Part shown: positions 38,651 to 47,908 of the stretch, one piece after another | Layout: the number at the start of each line of letters is the position of its first letter | How positions within the stretch are numbered: the stretch's first letter is position 1 | Notes under the pieces: model-generated | The model's input: the letters and a program-made list of their open reading frames with translations, nothing else | What the model was told of the DNA's origin: nothing | Database searches by the model: none | NCBI RefSeq assembly: GCF_003721245.1 | Contig: NZ_RIZG01000001.1 | Location: 372,001-436,000, forward strand | Direction of reading: 5' to 3' | DNA: 64,000 bases | Origin: Marinomonas hwangdonensis | GTDB lineage: Bacteria; Pseudomonadota; Gammaproteobacteria; Pseudomonadales; Marinomonadaceae | Made by a program: the position numbers and the translations under genes

Positions 38651-38997
38651 ATAAATGTTAGGTTAAATACGCATCATGAATCCGTCCTTTCTTGATTTTG
38701 GACGTTAGTCTGCCAATAGCATCGATGGTTGGTTTACAGTGAGTTTGGAATCGGCTGGAGAGCAATGGATATGCGTGATAGTGAACTTGATTATTGCTAG
38801 ACCTTGTGCTTTCTTTAAACCATCTGTTCTTAATTGCCCTGTCGCTTTAATAACTTCTTGTTTTAATGGCTTATTGCTCTGACAGTCTGCTGCATTAATG
38901 TCTTACTTTTGTAAGAACGCTTTGCGATTTTCGATGTCAAAAAATAATAACAACACGAGCCCTTTGCAAATTAGGGCTTAGAAAAGAGAGAGCTTGC

Positions 38998-40755
38998 ATG
39001 TCGAATGACCATTTATATGATAGCGCGCCTTGGACACCGTTTTATGGTGTTGCAAAAAACGCTGTAACCTCCGCCGACAGTGTAGAGGAAACACATTTTT
39101 TTAGTATTCCCGCGATGATAGTGGCGGCTTCAGAAAAGTACAAAACCCAAACTGCATTCACAACCTGCATGCCCAACGGCATGAATGGTCATTTGACTTA
39201 CGCCCAAGTCGACGAAATGTCAGATGCTTTTGCGGTCTATTTGCGGGAATCCTTGGGGTTAAACGCGGGTGATCGTGTCGCGGTGCAAATGCCGAATTGC
39301 TTAGCGTTACCCGTCGCGGCTTTTGGAATTCTCAAGGCGGGTTGTGTTTTGGTGAATGTTAATCCTTTATACACACGTCGAGAAATGGCGCACCAGTTTA
39401 ACGATTCTGGTGCGACAGCCTTGGTTATAGTCGATATGTTTGCAGATAAACTGGAAGATATTTTAGCCAATACTTCAGTGAAACATGTGGTTTTGACTTC
39501 TATCTCGCAATGGTTTTCGCCGCTTATTCGTGGTGTTTTAAACTTGGTTCTCAAGTATTGGAATAAGGCAATTCCTAAGCACAATCTTAATGCTCAAAAG
39601 CTGGATGCGGCGATTGAGATAGGACGAAAACGCAAGGCTGAAAAGCGTCTTGACGTGGCAGCCTATTGGCAAGACATTCAACGAGAAGACACGGCCTTGC
39701 TGCAATATACGGGCGGAACCACAGGGGTTAGCAAGGGCGCTGAGCTAACCCATGGTAATTTGCTGAGTAACCTTGAGCAGGTAAATTCAGTGGCTGGTGG
39801 CCATATAGAAGCAGGTACAGAGTGCATTTTGACCGCTTTGCCAATCTATCATATTTTTGCTTTTACGGTGAATTTGCTGGCTTTTTATCACAAAGGCGCC
39901 CACAACGTCTTGGTGCCCAGCCCACGTCCTATCCAAAACTGCCAGCGCGCTTTTGATAATTACCCCATTACCTGGATTTCGGGTGTAAATACGCTGTTTA
40001 ACGCCTTGTTAAACGAAGAATGGTTCACGGTTTACCCTCCTAAAACGATGAAGGTCGCGTTAGCGGGAGGGACGGCGCTGCATAAGTCAGTCGCAGAACG
40101 TTGGCGCACAGTGGTGGGAACCCCTATTGCTGAGGGTTACGGTTTAACGGAGAGTTCCCCTGTCATCTGTTTTAACCCAATCGGTCATGAGCGGGCAGAC
40201 AGTATCGGTATTCCTGCTCCCTCTACAGAAGTGCGCCTTGTGGATGACAACGGGGTGACAGTAGGGCTAGGCGAGCCTGGTGAGATTATTGCTCGAGGCC
40301 CTCAGATAATGAAGGGGTATTGGAATAGGCCAGAAGAGACTGCGCAAACTCTGAAAGACGGTTGGTTATACACGGGTGATATTGGCACCATGTCTGAAGA
40401 TGGTCATTTTCATATAGTAGATCGTAAAAAAGACATGATTTTGGTCAGTGGTTTTAATGTCTATCCCAATGAAGTGGAAGATGCCATTGCAAGGTTAACT
40501 CAAGTACAAGAATCCGCCGTGATCGGTGTACCGGATGACCAAACGGGGGAAGCGGTTCATGCCTATGTGGTGTTAAGGGAATCTGGTTTGAGCGCACAGG
40601 ATATTATTAAGCACTGTAAAACAGAATTAGCGGCTTACAAGGTGCCTAAAAAAGTAGTGTTTAGAGAAGACTTACCCAAAACGCCAGTCGGCAAAGTGTT
40701 GCGTAAAGACGTTCGTGCCTCAGTTGTCAAAAGTGAAACGACAGCTCAACAATAA
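38998..40755 (+). CDS. fadD: Long-chain-fatty-acid-CoA ligase FadD
   Basis: A 585-residue acyl-adenylate-forming enzyme that activates fatty acids to CoA thioesters for beta-oxidation. The ATP/AMP motif is LLQYTGGTTGVSKGAELTH. Next come AEGYGLTESSPVICFNP, the fatty-acyl signature region GDIGTMSEDGHFHIVDRKKD and the catalytic Lys motif LPKTPVGKVLRKDVR. Length is slightly above E. coli FadD. AGAGAG five bases before the ATG fixes the start. A transporter gene follows after 33 bases and is probably cotranscribed. Confidence 0.93.
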   Translation: MSNDHLYDSAPWTPFYGVAKNAVTSADSVEETHFFSIPAMIVAASEKYKTQTAFTTCMPNGMNGHLTYAQVDEMSDAFAVYLRESLGLNAGDRVAVQMPNCLALPVAAFGILKAGCVLVNVNPLYTRREMAHQFNDSGATALVIVDMFADKLEDILANTSVKHVVLTSISQWFSPLIRGVLNLVLKYWNKAIPKHNLNAQKLDAAIEIGRKRKAEKRLDVAAYWQDIQREDTALLQYTGGTTGVSKGAELTHGNLLSNLEQVNSVAGGHIEAGTECILTALPIYHIFAFTVNLLAFYHKGAHNVLVPSPRPIQNCQRAFDNYPITWISGVNTLFNALLNEEWFTVYPPKTMKVALAGGTALHKSVAERWRTVVGTPIAEGYGLTESSPVICFNPIGHERADSIGIPAPSTEVRLVDDNGVTVGLGEPGEIIARGPQIMKGYWNRPEETAQTLKDGWLYTGDIGTMSEDGHFHIVDRKKDMILVSGFNVYPNEVEDAIARLTQVQESAVIGVPDDQTGEAVHAYVVLRESGLSAQDIIKHCKTELAAYKVPKKVVFREDLPKTPVGKVLRKDVRASVVKSETTAQQ

Positions 40756-40788
40756 TGAGAAAAAATTTGGTATCGGAGATAGGGCGTT

Positions 40789-41685
40789 ATGCTAAGTCCA
40801 TTTGAAGAAAGTTTGTTATCTATTATGATGGTGATCATCATGTTCGGCATGGGTGCATCATTGACTTTTAAAGATTTCAAGTTATCCATGCGTCACCCAC
40901 AAGCCATTGGAGTCGGTTTTTTATCTCAGTATTTACTGATGCCTTTTATTGCTTTTGCCCTTGCGCGCCTGCTTGATTTGACGATTGAACAAACGGTAGG
41001 CCTCGTGCTGATGGGGTGTATGCCGGGCGGTACCACATCGAATATATTCGCCTATTTTTCCAAAAGCTTGCTCAGTTTGAGCATTATGATGACCATTTGT
41101 TCGACGTTGGCAGGGTTTATTCTTGTGCCAATGTGGATGGCGTTTTATACGCAAGGTATTGATGATGCGTTTCGTATACCTCCTGATCAGATTGCTCGTT
41201 TGCTATTTTTACTGCTTATTCCAACATTAATTGGCATGTGGTTGAGGCGCAAAAATGCCAATATTGGAGCCATCATTGAACTCATGGGCGGCTTGTTAGG
41301 AGCGGTGGTTATTGTCTTTATCGTTGTCACTTGGGTACCACGTAACTGGCGTTTATTGGCGGAGACAAGTTGGCAAGTTTATGCGGCGGTTATTTTACTT
41401 GGTTTATTCGGTTTCTTGTTTGGTTATATTTTCTCTAGACTACTGAGGCTAAACCCGCAAAAAGCTAGGACGGTTTCTATGGAAACAGGCATTCAGAACG
41501 GACCATTGGCTGCACTCATCGTCATTATGACTTTTACAGGCGAAACACAACAACTTATTTTATTGATACCTGTTATGTATTCGCTTTTTATTGTTTTGAA
41601 TTCCGCTTGGGTGACGGTTATCTACCGCAAAATTACAAACAGAGAGGAGTCCGCGAGAGATCAAGCCAAAGTAGAACCCTCTTAG
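40789..41685 (+). CDS. Bile acid:sodium symporter (BASS) family transporter
   Basis: A 298-residue membrane protein with nine to ten helices. The family signatures are MGASLTFKDFKLSMRHPQAI near the N-terminus, LMGCMPGGTTSNIFAYFSKS in the first crossover region and METGIQNGPLAALIVIMTFTG in the second. These two crossover motifs form the sodium and substrate sites in ASBT homologues. BASS members carry organic anions such as bile acids, sulfated steroids, pantoate or 2-keto acids. Coupling to fadD suggests a carboxylate that is then activated to a CoA ester, which is an inference. GGAG lies upstream of the ATG. Confidence 0.9.
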   Translation: MLSPFEESLLSIMMVIIMFGMGASLTFKDFKLSMRHPQAIGVGFLSQYLLMPFIAFALARLLDLTIEQTVGLVLMGCMPGGTTSNIFAYFSKSLLSLSIMMTICSTLAGFILVPMWMAFYTQGIDDAFRIPPDQIARLLFLLLIPTLIGMWLRRKNANIGAIIELMGGLLGAVVIVFIVVTWVPRNWRLLAETSWQVYAAVILLGLFGFLFGYIFSRLLRLNPQKARTVSMETGIQNGPLAALIVIMTFTGETQQLILLIPVMYSLFIVLNSAWVTVIYRKITNREESARDQAKVEPS

Positions 41686-41961
41686 TAGGTTAAATGGGCC
41701 GCAGGCATCCCGAGAAGACACCCTGATTAAGTCAGTTTGCTAAGGTGGAATTGGTGGTTTTCCATCTCTTTTTTGAGTGGTTTTGATCATAAATGGGGGG
41801 ATGTTGACCCAACTAACGCAGTGGATAATGGAATTAAGCGGTATGTTTACCTAAGCGCGTTGTGTTGTAAGCTTTATTGGTTGTTGGCGCTATTATTGCT
41901 TCGAATAATGGGCGATCCGTCATGATATTGAGTGGCTATACATTACATAAGGTAAGCTCTA

Positions 41962-43947
41962 ATGAATAATAATAACGTTAAAAAAACTTCTTTTGGTCTC
42001 TTACTAAAGTCGCTTGTGGCGCCTGCTTTTTTATTGTTTTTTATGATAATGGTAGGGGGCTTTGCGGTTCAAAATTTGACCAGCGTCGGTCAAACTACAC
42101 GCGTTATCACTGACAATATGGTGCCTAATACGGGGCGCGCAACGGAGATAATGCGCTCAATTTTTAATGAACGTTTGGCCCTATTTAATTTTAGGGCGAG
42201 TGGCGCTCTGGAAGATGCTCAAATCTTTAATACCGAACAGACCGAGACGCAACGTCTACTACAAGAAGCCAGTACCTACTTTAATGACCCACAACGCCAA
42301 GACCTATTACAAACCTTATCCGAGCAGCATGGTGTGTTTGGTCAGCATTTTTCTGAAGAGCTGGTTCCCGTTCATACTGAAATGATGGCTTTACGTGCTC
42401 ATCTTTTGAATGAGCTTGCCCCAACGGCACGTCGTGAAATAGAGCGTTTGGTAGAGACAGCATTAGTGAGTGGTCGTTTGACTGAAGTTCGCATGGCCGT
42501 TTCGGCCCAAGGCATTGTTTTAAACGCCAGTACGCAAGTGGGTTTATTTTCTACTACCATGGATACCGCTTTTCAACGAGAAGCAACGTTATTGATTGAA
42601 GATGCCCGTTACACGATTGAAGATTACACCGAAATCGCGGGCTTAGACACACGCACCTTGTTGGCGGATTTAGCGAATACCTGGTCAGAATACGAAGCGG
42701 CTTTTGCTCAGATGGGGCAATTGGCTGAGCGTTATCAAGCCATACTGAATGATTCTATTCTGCCTCAGGGAGTTGAACTAACAGATGCCGCTTACGGTTT
42801 GCAGTTGGATATCTTTAGCGATCTGGAGTTAGAAGGGGCGCAAACTCAAGATAAGATTCAATCAAGCAGCCTGATTATGATGTTGTTAGTGGTTATTGCT
42901 GCGGTTGTTGGCTCTGCCATGGCTTACCTAATTACGCGTAGCGTGGTGAAGCCGATTCTTGCGGCAAGCCGTGTACTTGCAGATCTGGTGAAAGATCTGC
43001 GAGCAAAAAATTGCGATTTAAATCAACGCTTACCGGTTACTACCCGAGATGAAGTCGGTGTGCTGTCGCAGAATATTAATGAATTTTTGGCAACATTGCA
43101 GCCGGTTGTGAATCAATTTAGAGACAGTTCAAACACCCTTAGGTCGGCGTCTGATAAGTTGACTAAAGTTGCCGCCAAAACCCAAAAAGGGACGCAACAA
43201 CAAAAGACCGAGACAGCCGACGTTGTCACTGCCATGATGCAGATGGAAACCACAGTGACGGATATTGCAAAAAGTGCTGCCGAAGCGCAGGGATTATCAG
43301 AGCAAGCGGATAAAGACGCCAATGACGGTAAGCAAGTGATTGATCAAATGGTTTCTAGCAGCCACGATTTGGCAGATCAGCTGAAAGAGATGGCCGATGG
43401 GATTGAGTCATTAGGAGAGCATACTGCTTCGATAGGACAGGTCTTAGAAGTCATTAAAAGTATTTCTGATCAAACCAACTTGTTGGCGCTCAATGCTGCG
43501 ATTGAAGCCGCTAGGGCGGGAGAAAGTGGGCGTGGCTTTGCGGTTGTCGCTGACGAAGTCAGAACGCTTGCGAAGCGAACATTAGACTCCACCGTTGAAG
43601 TGCAATCTTTTGTTGATAATGTGCAAAAGGGTACCGCCTTGGTTGTACAGAAAATGCATACCTGTCAGTCTTCCAGTGAATCATCGGCAGATAATGTTGC
43701 CGCAGCCCATCAGGTGTTAAATATGATTACAACACGTGTGCAGATGATCAAAGACATGACCACACAAATCGCCAGTGCTGCTGAAGAACAAAGTTTAGTC
43801 TCCCATGAAATTAGGCAAAGTGTGGACCTTATTCGAGGCATCGCTGTAGAGTCTGCTTTGTCTGCTGAAAGCTCGTCACAGTCGGCGCAGGAAATGGAAG
43901 TGTTGGGAAAAGAGCTAAATCAGCTAGTTAGTCAGTTCAAATCCTAA
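41962..43947 (+). CDS. Methyl-accepting chemotaxis protein, large helical periplasmic domain
   Basis: A 661-residue receptor. TM1 is at about 14-34 and TM2 at about 302-324, so the periplasmic part has some 265 residues, mostly helical (HBM type by length and heptad-like pattern; for example [20 protein letters not shown]). HAMP follows ([20 protein letters not shown]), then the signalling domain with [22 protein letters not shown] receptors such as Pseudomonas McpS bind organic acids; the ligand here is unknown. It has no CheR-binding pentapeptide. The next gene, an NMT1-GGDEF-EAL sensor, starts 86 bases later in the same direction. Confidence 0.92.
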   Translation: MNNNNVKKTSFGLLLKSLVAPAFLLFFMIMVGGFAVQNLTSVGQTTRVITDNMVPNTGRATEIMRSIFNERLALFNFRASGALEDAQIFNTEQTETQRLLQEASTYFNDPQRQDLLQTLSEQHGVFGQHFSEELVPVHTEMMALRAHLLNELAPTARREIERLVETALVSGRLTEVRMAVSAQGIVLNASTQVGLFSTTMDTAFQREATLLIEDARYTIEDYTEIAGLDTRTLLADLANTWSEYEAAFAQMGQLAERYQAILNDSILPQGVELTDAAYGLQLDIFSDLELEGAQTQDKIQSSSLIMMLLVVIAAVVGSAMAYLITRSVVKPILAASRVLADLVKDLRAKNCDLNQRLPVTTRDEVGVLSQNINEFLATLQPVVNQFRDSSNTLRSASDKLTKVAAKTQKGTQQQKTETADVVTAMMQMETTVTDIAKSAAEAQGLSEQADKDANDGKQVIDQMVSSSHDLADQLKEMADGIESLGEHTASIGQVLEVIKSISDQTNLLALNAAIEAARAGESGRGFAVVADEVRTLAKRTLDSTVEVQSFVDNVQKGTALVVQKMHTCQSSSESSADNVAAAHQVLNMITTRVQMIKDMTTQIASAAEEQSLVSHEIRQSVDLIRGIAVESALSAESSSQSAQEMEVLGKELNQLVSQFKS

Positions 43948-44033
43948 TACTTTTACCTAGAAGTGGATAAGAAGATAGACTAAGCTATATTTTTGATGTG
44001 GAGCGCAAGGCTGCGATCTTTGGAGGTAGTTTG

Positions 44034-46415
44034 TTGCGAAGTATCTTAGCTTTCTTACTTTTTGTTCCCTTTTTTGTTGGTCAAGTATACGCCAATGAAT
44101 CTATTCGTTTACAGCTGAAATGGCAGCATGCGTTCCAGTTTGCTGGCTATTATGCCGCTAAAGAGTTGGGTTACTACGATGAAGCGGGTCTGAATGTTGA
44201 GATTGTTCCTGCGAATACCCAAACCGATGTGTACGATGAGGTAGCATCGGGACGGGCTCAATATGGAGTGGGTAACAGCGGCATTCTGATTCGACGCGAC
44301 CAAGGCCTCCCACTAGTTGTACTTAATGTGGTGTTTCAGCATTCTCCGGCTGTGTTTATTGCGAAGAATAATATTATTACCCTGCATGACTGGCATACTA
44401 AAAACATCATGCTCGAAAAATCATCGGACGAGCTTCTTTTGTATCTTGAACGCAGTAGTCTGTCGACGGCTGATATGACCTTTATTCCACATTCTTTTGA
44501 ACCCACTGATATTCTCAGTGAGAACGTGGATATTATGAGCGCTTATGTAACGAATGAGCCTTTTTTCTTAGCACAACAAAACATTCCTTTTAAAATTTTT
44601 TCTCCTCGTTCGATGGGGATCGATTTTTTTGGTGATAACCTATTCACTTCAGAAGCGGAGATCAAAAATCACCCAGAGCGGGTGGCAGCCTTTCAAGACG
44701 CCAGTATGCGAGGTTGGCAGTACGCTTTAGATAATCAAGAAACCGTTATTTCTTGGATTTTATCTCGCTACAAAAATACCTATTCAAGAGATTTTTTGCT
44801 TTACGAGGCGAGTGAAACATACAATCTGGTTGAGCCTAAGCTGGTTGAGCTTGGTTATATAAATGAATCTCGCTGGTATGGTATCGCGAAGTCTTATCAA
44901 GCACTTGGCAAATTAAGTGCAGAATTTTCGATAAAAAATGCCCTGTACACACCGACTGCTCCGCAAGATTGGCGCAAGGTAATCTTAGTGGTCGGTATCA
45001 GTTCTTCTATTATTTTGGCGTTAGGTGTGTTGGTCGTATTTGTGGTACGAACCAATAATAAGCTTGATCATGCCTTAAAAGACAGTCAAAAAGCTCGAAC
45101 AGAAGCCCATAAACAAGCCAATTTGGACCCCTTAACAGAATTACCTAATCGACGTTTTTTCCAATCGAGACTGCAGGAATTATGTCGCTTTGCTAGTCAA
45201 GAGGGTTCCTGTTTTGCTTTGTTTTATCTCGATCTTGACCATTTTAAAGAGATCAATGATATACATGGTCATCAAGAAGGAGACAGAGTATTAAAAGAGG
45301 TGTCGGGTAGGTTGTTGCGCATTTTGCCGCTTGAATGTGAGTTAGCGCGCATTGGCGGAGATGAGTTTACTATTTTGTTGCCTAACTCCCCCACCGTTCC
45401 GAATTTGGAAAAGATTGCCGAAAAGATTCTAGCGTCTTTGCATGCGCCATTTAAAGTGGGCGCTGGCATGGACCTAGCCTATTTGTCAGCGAGCATTGGC
45501 ATTACGTTAGGCTCCCGTGATGCAACGGATCCGTCTAGTTTATTGCAGTTTGCAGACGAAGCTATGTACAGCGCAAAAAAGCAAGGTCGCAGTCGTTGGT
45601 GCTTGTTTTCAAAATCACTGCACCAGGAAATGTTGGATCGCCAAAAATTACTAAAGGATTTGAGACTGGCAGTCAAAAATCAGGAATTATTTGTTGTGTA
45701 CCAGCCTATTTTAGACTTACAAACTCAAACCGTTTGTAAGTTTGAAGCTTTAGTGCGGTGGCAGCATAAAGAGCGTGGGCTGATCGCTCCAGACACTTTT
45801 ATTCCCTTGGCGGAAGAGTCAGGATTAATTATTCAAATCGGTGACTTTGTTTTTAAAGAGTCAATAAAACAGTTATCTGTTTGGCGAGAAACACGGCACC
45901 CTGATTTGATTATGAGCATTAACACGTCTCCTTTTCAATACGATGAAGCGGGTAAACATCTCAATCATTGGTACAGCTATCTGGAAGAAATGCAGGTGCC
46001 TGGTCAGGCGGTATTACTAGAAATCACAGAAAACATGCTAATACGAAACACGCAAAATGTCAGTCGGCAGTTGCTGTCGTTCCGTGATCACGGTATCAAC
46101 GTGGCGCTTGATGATTTCGGAACGGGGTATTCTTCTCTTGCGTATTTAAACGAGCTAGACATTGATATCATTAAAATTGATAAAAGCTTTATTCGTGATT
46201 TAGACAAGGGGGCGGCTTCTCAAGCTTTATGTGAAGCCATCATTAGCATGGCGCACAAGCTGAATCTCAAAGTGGTTGCCGAAGGCATTGAAACACAAGA
46301 GCAAGCCTCTGTGTTGTCAGCTTATCGCTGTGATTTTGGGCAGGGTTATTTATTTGCTAAACCTTTATCGGCGTACGATGCGACGTTGTTCTTGCGTAAC
46401 TCATTTCCTCAGTGA
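44034..46415 (+). CDS. Periplasmic-binding-domain (NMT1) GGDEF-EAL protein
   Basis: A 793-residue c-di-GMP enzyme with a periplasmic substrate-binding domain of the NMT1/THI5 type: IRLQLKWQHAFQFAGYYAAK, NTQTDVYDEVASGRAQYGVG. A signal sequence ending FFVGQVYA precedes it, and one TM helix (near residues 315-340) follows. The GGDEF domain is intact (IGGDEF at 441), as is the EAL domain (FEALVRW at 571; LDDFGTGYSSLAY; VVAEGIE; GQGYLFAKP), so both synthesis and breakdown are possible. The longest ORF starts at GTG 43998, but GGAGG seven bases before TTG 44034 and the signal peptide favour the latter; TTG 44031 is also possible. The binding domain suggests a thiamine-precursor-like or sulfonate-like ligand. 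Confidence 0.9.
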   Translation: MRSILAFLLFVPFFVGQVYANESIRLQLKWQHAFQFAGYYAAKELGYYDEAGLNVEIVPANTQTDVYDEVASGRAQYGVGNSGILIRRDQGLPLVVLNVVFQHSPAVFIAKNNIITLHDWHTKNIMLEKSSDELLLYLERSSLSTADMTFIPHSFEPTDILSENVDIMSAYVTNEPFFLAQQNIPFKIFSPRSMGIDFFGDNLFTSEAEIKNHPERVAAFQDASMRGWQYALDNQETVISWILSRYKNTYSRDFLLYEASETYNLVEPKLVELGYINESRWYGIAKSYQALGKLSAEFSIKNALYTPTAPQDWRKVILVVGISSSIILALGVLVVFVVRTNNKLDHALKDSQKARTEAHKQANLDPLTELPNRRFFQSRLQELCRFASQEGSCFALFYLDLDHFKEINDIHGHQEGDRVLKEVSGRLLRILPLECELARIGGDEFTILLPNSPTVPNLEKIAEKILASLHAPFKVGAGMDLAYLSASIGITLGSRDATDPSSLLQFADEAMYSAKKQGRSRWCLFSKSLHQEMLDRQKLLKDLRLAVKNQELFVVYQPILDLQTQTVCKFEALVRWQHKERGLIAPDTFIPLAEESGLIIQIGDFVFKESIKQLSVWRETRHPDLIMSINTSPFQYDEAGKHLNHWYSYLEEMQVPGQAVLLEITENMLIRNTQNVSRQLLSFRDHGINVALDDFGTGYSSLAYLNELDIDIIKIDKSFIRDLDKGAASQALCEAIISMAHKLNLKVVAEGIETQEQASVLSAYRCDFGQGYLFAKPLSAYDATLFLRNSFPQ

Positions 46416-46541
46416 CCCGTCTAATAGACCGACCATAAAGGTGAAAGACATTGGCTTAGTATGGCTGGTGGGTAATACATTGATTACTTCTTAAATTTCT
46501 TTAGAATCGGCACATTATTTTTAAGACAGTAAGGATGATAT

Positions 46542-47456
46542 ATGACTTCGCTCACAATTCTTGATGGCGGCATGGGCCGTGAACTTGAGCGCTTAGGAGC
46601 CCCTTTTAAGCAGCCTGAATGGTCGGCTCTTGCTATGATAGAGGCGCCAGAAACGGTTAAGCAAGTGCATAAATCTTATATCCTTAGCGGTTCTCAAGTG
46701 ATAACCACCAATAGCTATGCTCTAGTGCCTTTTCATATTGGTGAAGAAACGTTCGCACAAGACGGTCGTCGTTTGGCTGAACTGTCTGGTCAGGTAGCGC
46801 GTCAAGCGGCTGATGAAAGTGGCTTTACGGTTCAGGTCGCGGGTTCTTTAGCGCCTTTGTTTGGTTCTTATCGAGCGGATCTGTACAGAGCGGAACGAGT
46901 AGAGTCGTTAGCGGTTCCCTTGATTGAATCACTTCAACCTTATGTGGATGTTTGGTTGTCTGAGACGCAAAGTTTGATTGATGAAGTCATACGAGTAAAA
47001 GCTTTAGTGGATCACATAGATCAAGATAAAAAGCCATTTTGGGTGTCCTTTACCTTGGAGGATTCTGAGCCGACGTCGACGCCTTTATTGCGCTCGGGTG
47101 AAACGGTTGAGGAAGCGGTAAAAGCCATGCACGCCATTGGCGTAAGCGCTATCTTATTTAACTGCAGCCAGCCGGAAATCATTGGTGAGGCGGTGCAACT
47201 CACGAAAGCCACACTTCATACATTAAATGCGGATCACATTCAAATAGGTGCTTACGCTAATGCCTTTCCACCACAACCTAAAAATGCCACAGCAAATGAA
47301 GGTTTGGACGAATTAAGAAAAGATTTAACGCCTAAAGATTATCTAGCATGGATAAAGCAATGGCACCAAGACGGTGACACATTAATCGGAGGTTGTTGCG
47401 GCATTGGGCCCGAGCATATCAAAGCGACCGCTGAGTACAAAGAGGGAAAAAGCTAA
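46542..47456 (+). CDS. Homocysteine S-methyltransferase family protein (MmuM-like)
   Basis: A 304-residue zinc-dependent methyltransferase fold. The N-terminal LDGGMGRELERLGAPFKQPE, the LSETQSLIDEV stretch, the zinc Cys in FNCSQPE and the Cys-Cys pair in IGGCCGIGPEHIK near the C-terminus are all present. Such enzymes move a methyl group from S-methylmethionine or a betaine donor to homocysteine to make methionine. The donor cannot be told from the sequence; in a bacterium that lives with osmolytes, a betaine or DMSP-derived donor is worth considering. AAGGATGATAT precedes the ATG. A terminator follows at 47485. Confidence 0.9.
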   Translation: MTSLTILDGGMGRELERLGAPFKQPEWSALAMIEAPETVKQVHKSYILSGSQVITTNSYALVPFHIGEETFAQDGRRLAELSGQVARQAADESGFTVQVAGSLAPLFGSYRADLYRAERVESLAVPLIESLQPYVDVWLSETQSLIDEVIRVKALVDHIDQDKKPFWVSFTLEDSEPTSTPLLRSGETVEEAVKAMHAIGVSAILFNCSQPEIIGEAVQLTKATLHTLNADHIQIGAYANAFPPQPKNATANEGLDELRKDLTPKDYLAWIKQWHQDGDTLIGGCCGIGPEHIKATAEYKEGKS

Positions 47457-47484
47457 AATAACGGTCAGTGACGCGCCAAAAGTA

Positions 47485-47529
47485 GCACAGGTTAAGAGCA
47501 TTAAAAACGCTATCAGCCTGTGCTTTTTT
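47485..47529 (+). terminator. Terminator after the methyltransferase gene
   Basis: GCACAGG (47485-47491) pairs with CCTGTGC (47517-47523), followed directly by six T residues. The 25-base loop is long but contains a possible small inner stem. It begins 28 bases after the stop codon. Confidence 0.75.
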
Positions 47530-47581
47530 GTGGATGCTGATTCAATCTATTCTAGAGGACACTTTTCAACTAAAGCCAAAA

Positions 47582-47779
47582 TTAATACGTATCGTTTTCC
47601 GAACGCACCTGAACTAAGGTAGACCCGTCAAATGCCACATCGATATTGAATACAATCGGCCGACAACAAACTTGACAGTCTTCTATGTATTCCTGACTTT
47701 CATCGAGTACTTCAACGACCACATCTATAACCTCCCCACAATAAGGGCATGAAATGTCTTGCTCTAAAAGCTCACTCAT
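47582..47779 (-). CDS. CPXCG-motif cysteine-rich small protein
   Basis: A small protein of 65 residues with two cysteine pairs: CPYCGE near residue 11 and CQVCCRP near residue 35. This zinc-ribbon-like pattern defines the CPXCG family of gammaproteobacteria, which has no known function. The middle is acidic (ESQEYIEDC). The longest ORF starts at 47824, but GAGG upstream of ATG 47779 and the family length set the start. It lies downstream of, and in the same orientation as, the OsmC-YcaO gene, but its own ribosome site suggests independent expression. Confidence 0.85.
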   Translation of the reverse strand: MSELLEQDISCPYCGEVIDVVVEVLDESQEYIEDCQVCCRPIVFNIDVAFDGSTLVQVRSENDTY

Positions 47780-47908
47780 AAAAACCTCTTTTAATAAGTA
47801 ATGTCTAAAAAAATAGACAAACATGACAGGTGTATGGCCCGAATAACCGTTGGTTAACAGGTTAAATCTAGTGCATTCAGGCCAATACCACAGGAATTTT
47901 TTACAGTA

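Larger units (their letters stand above)
38409..38997. other. Divergent regulatory region between iron-transport operon and fadD
   Basis: 589 bases hold the promoters of the FecCD operon (-) and fadD (+). Two Fur-like sites lie at 38563-38581 and 38632-38650. An 8-bp perfect inverted repeat (AAACCTTC-AACA-GAAGGTTT, 38539-38558) sits close to the minus-strand operon. Near fadD, AGCCCT and AGGGCT form a small hairpin at 38958-38978, in the probable fadD leader. No small gene is supported. Confidence 0.5.

Noticed and set aside
41737-41925. 62-codon ORF between the BASS transporter and the chemoreceptor
   Set aside because: No ribosome site, no conserved motif and an unlikely composition.
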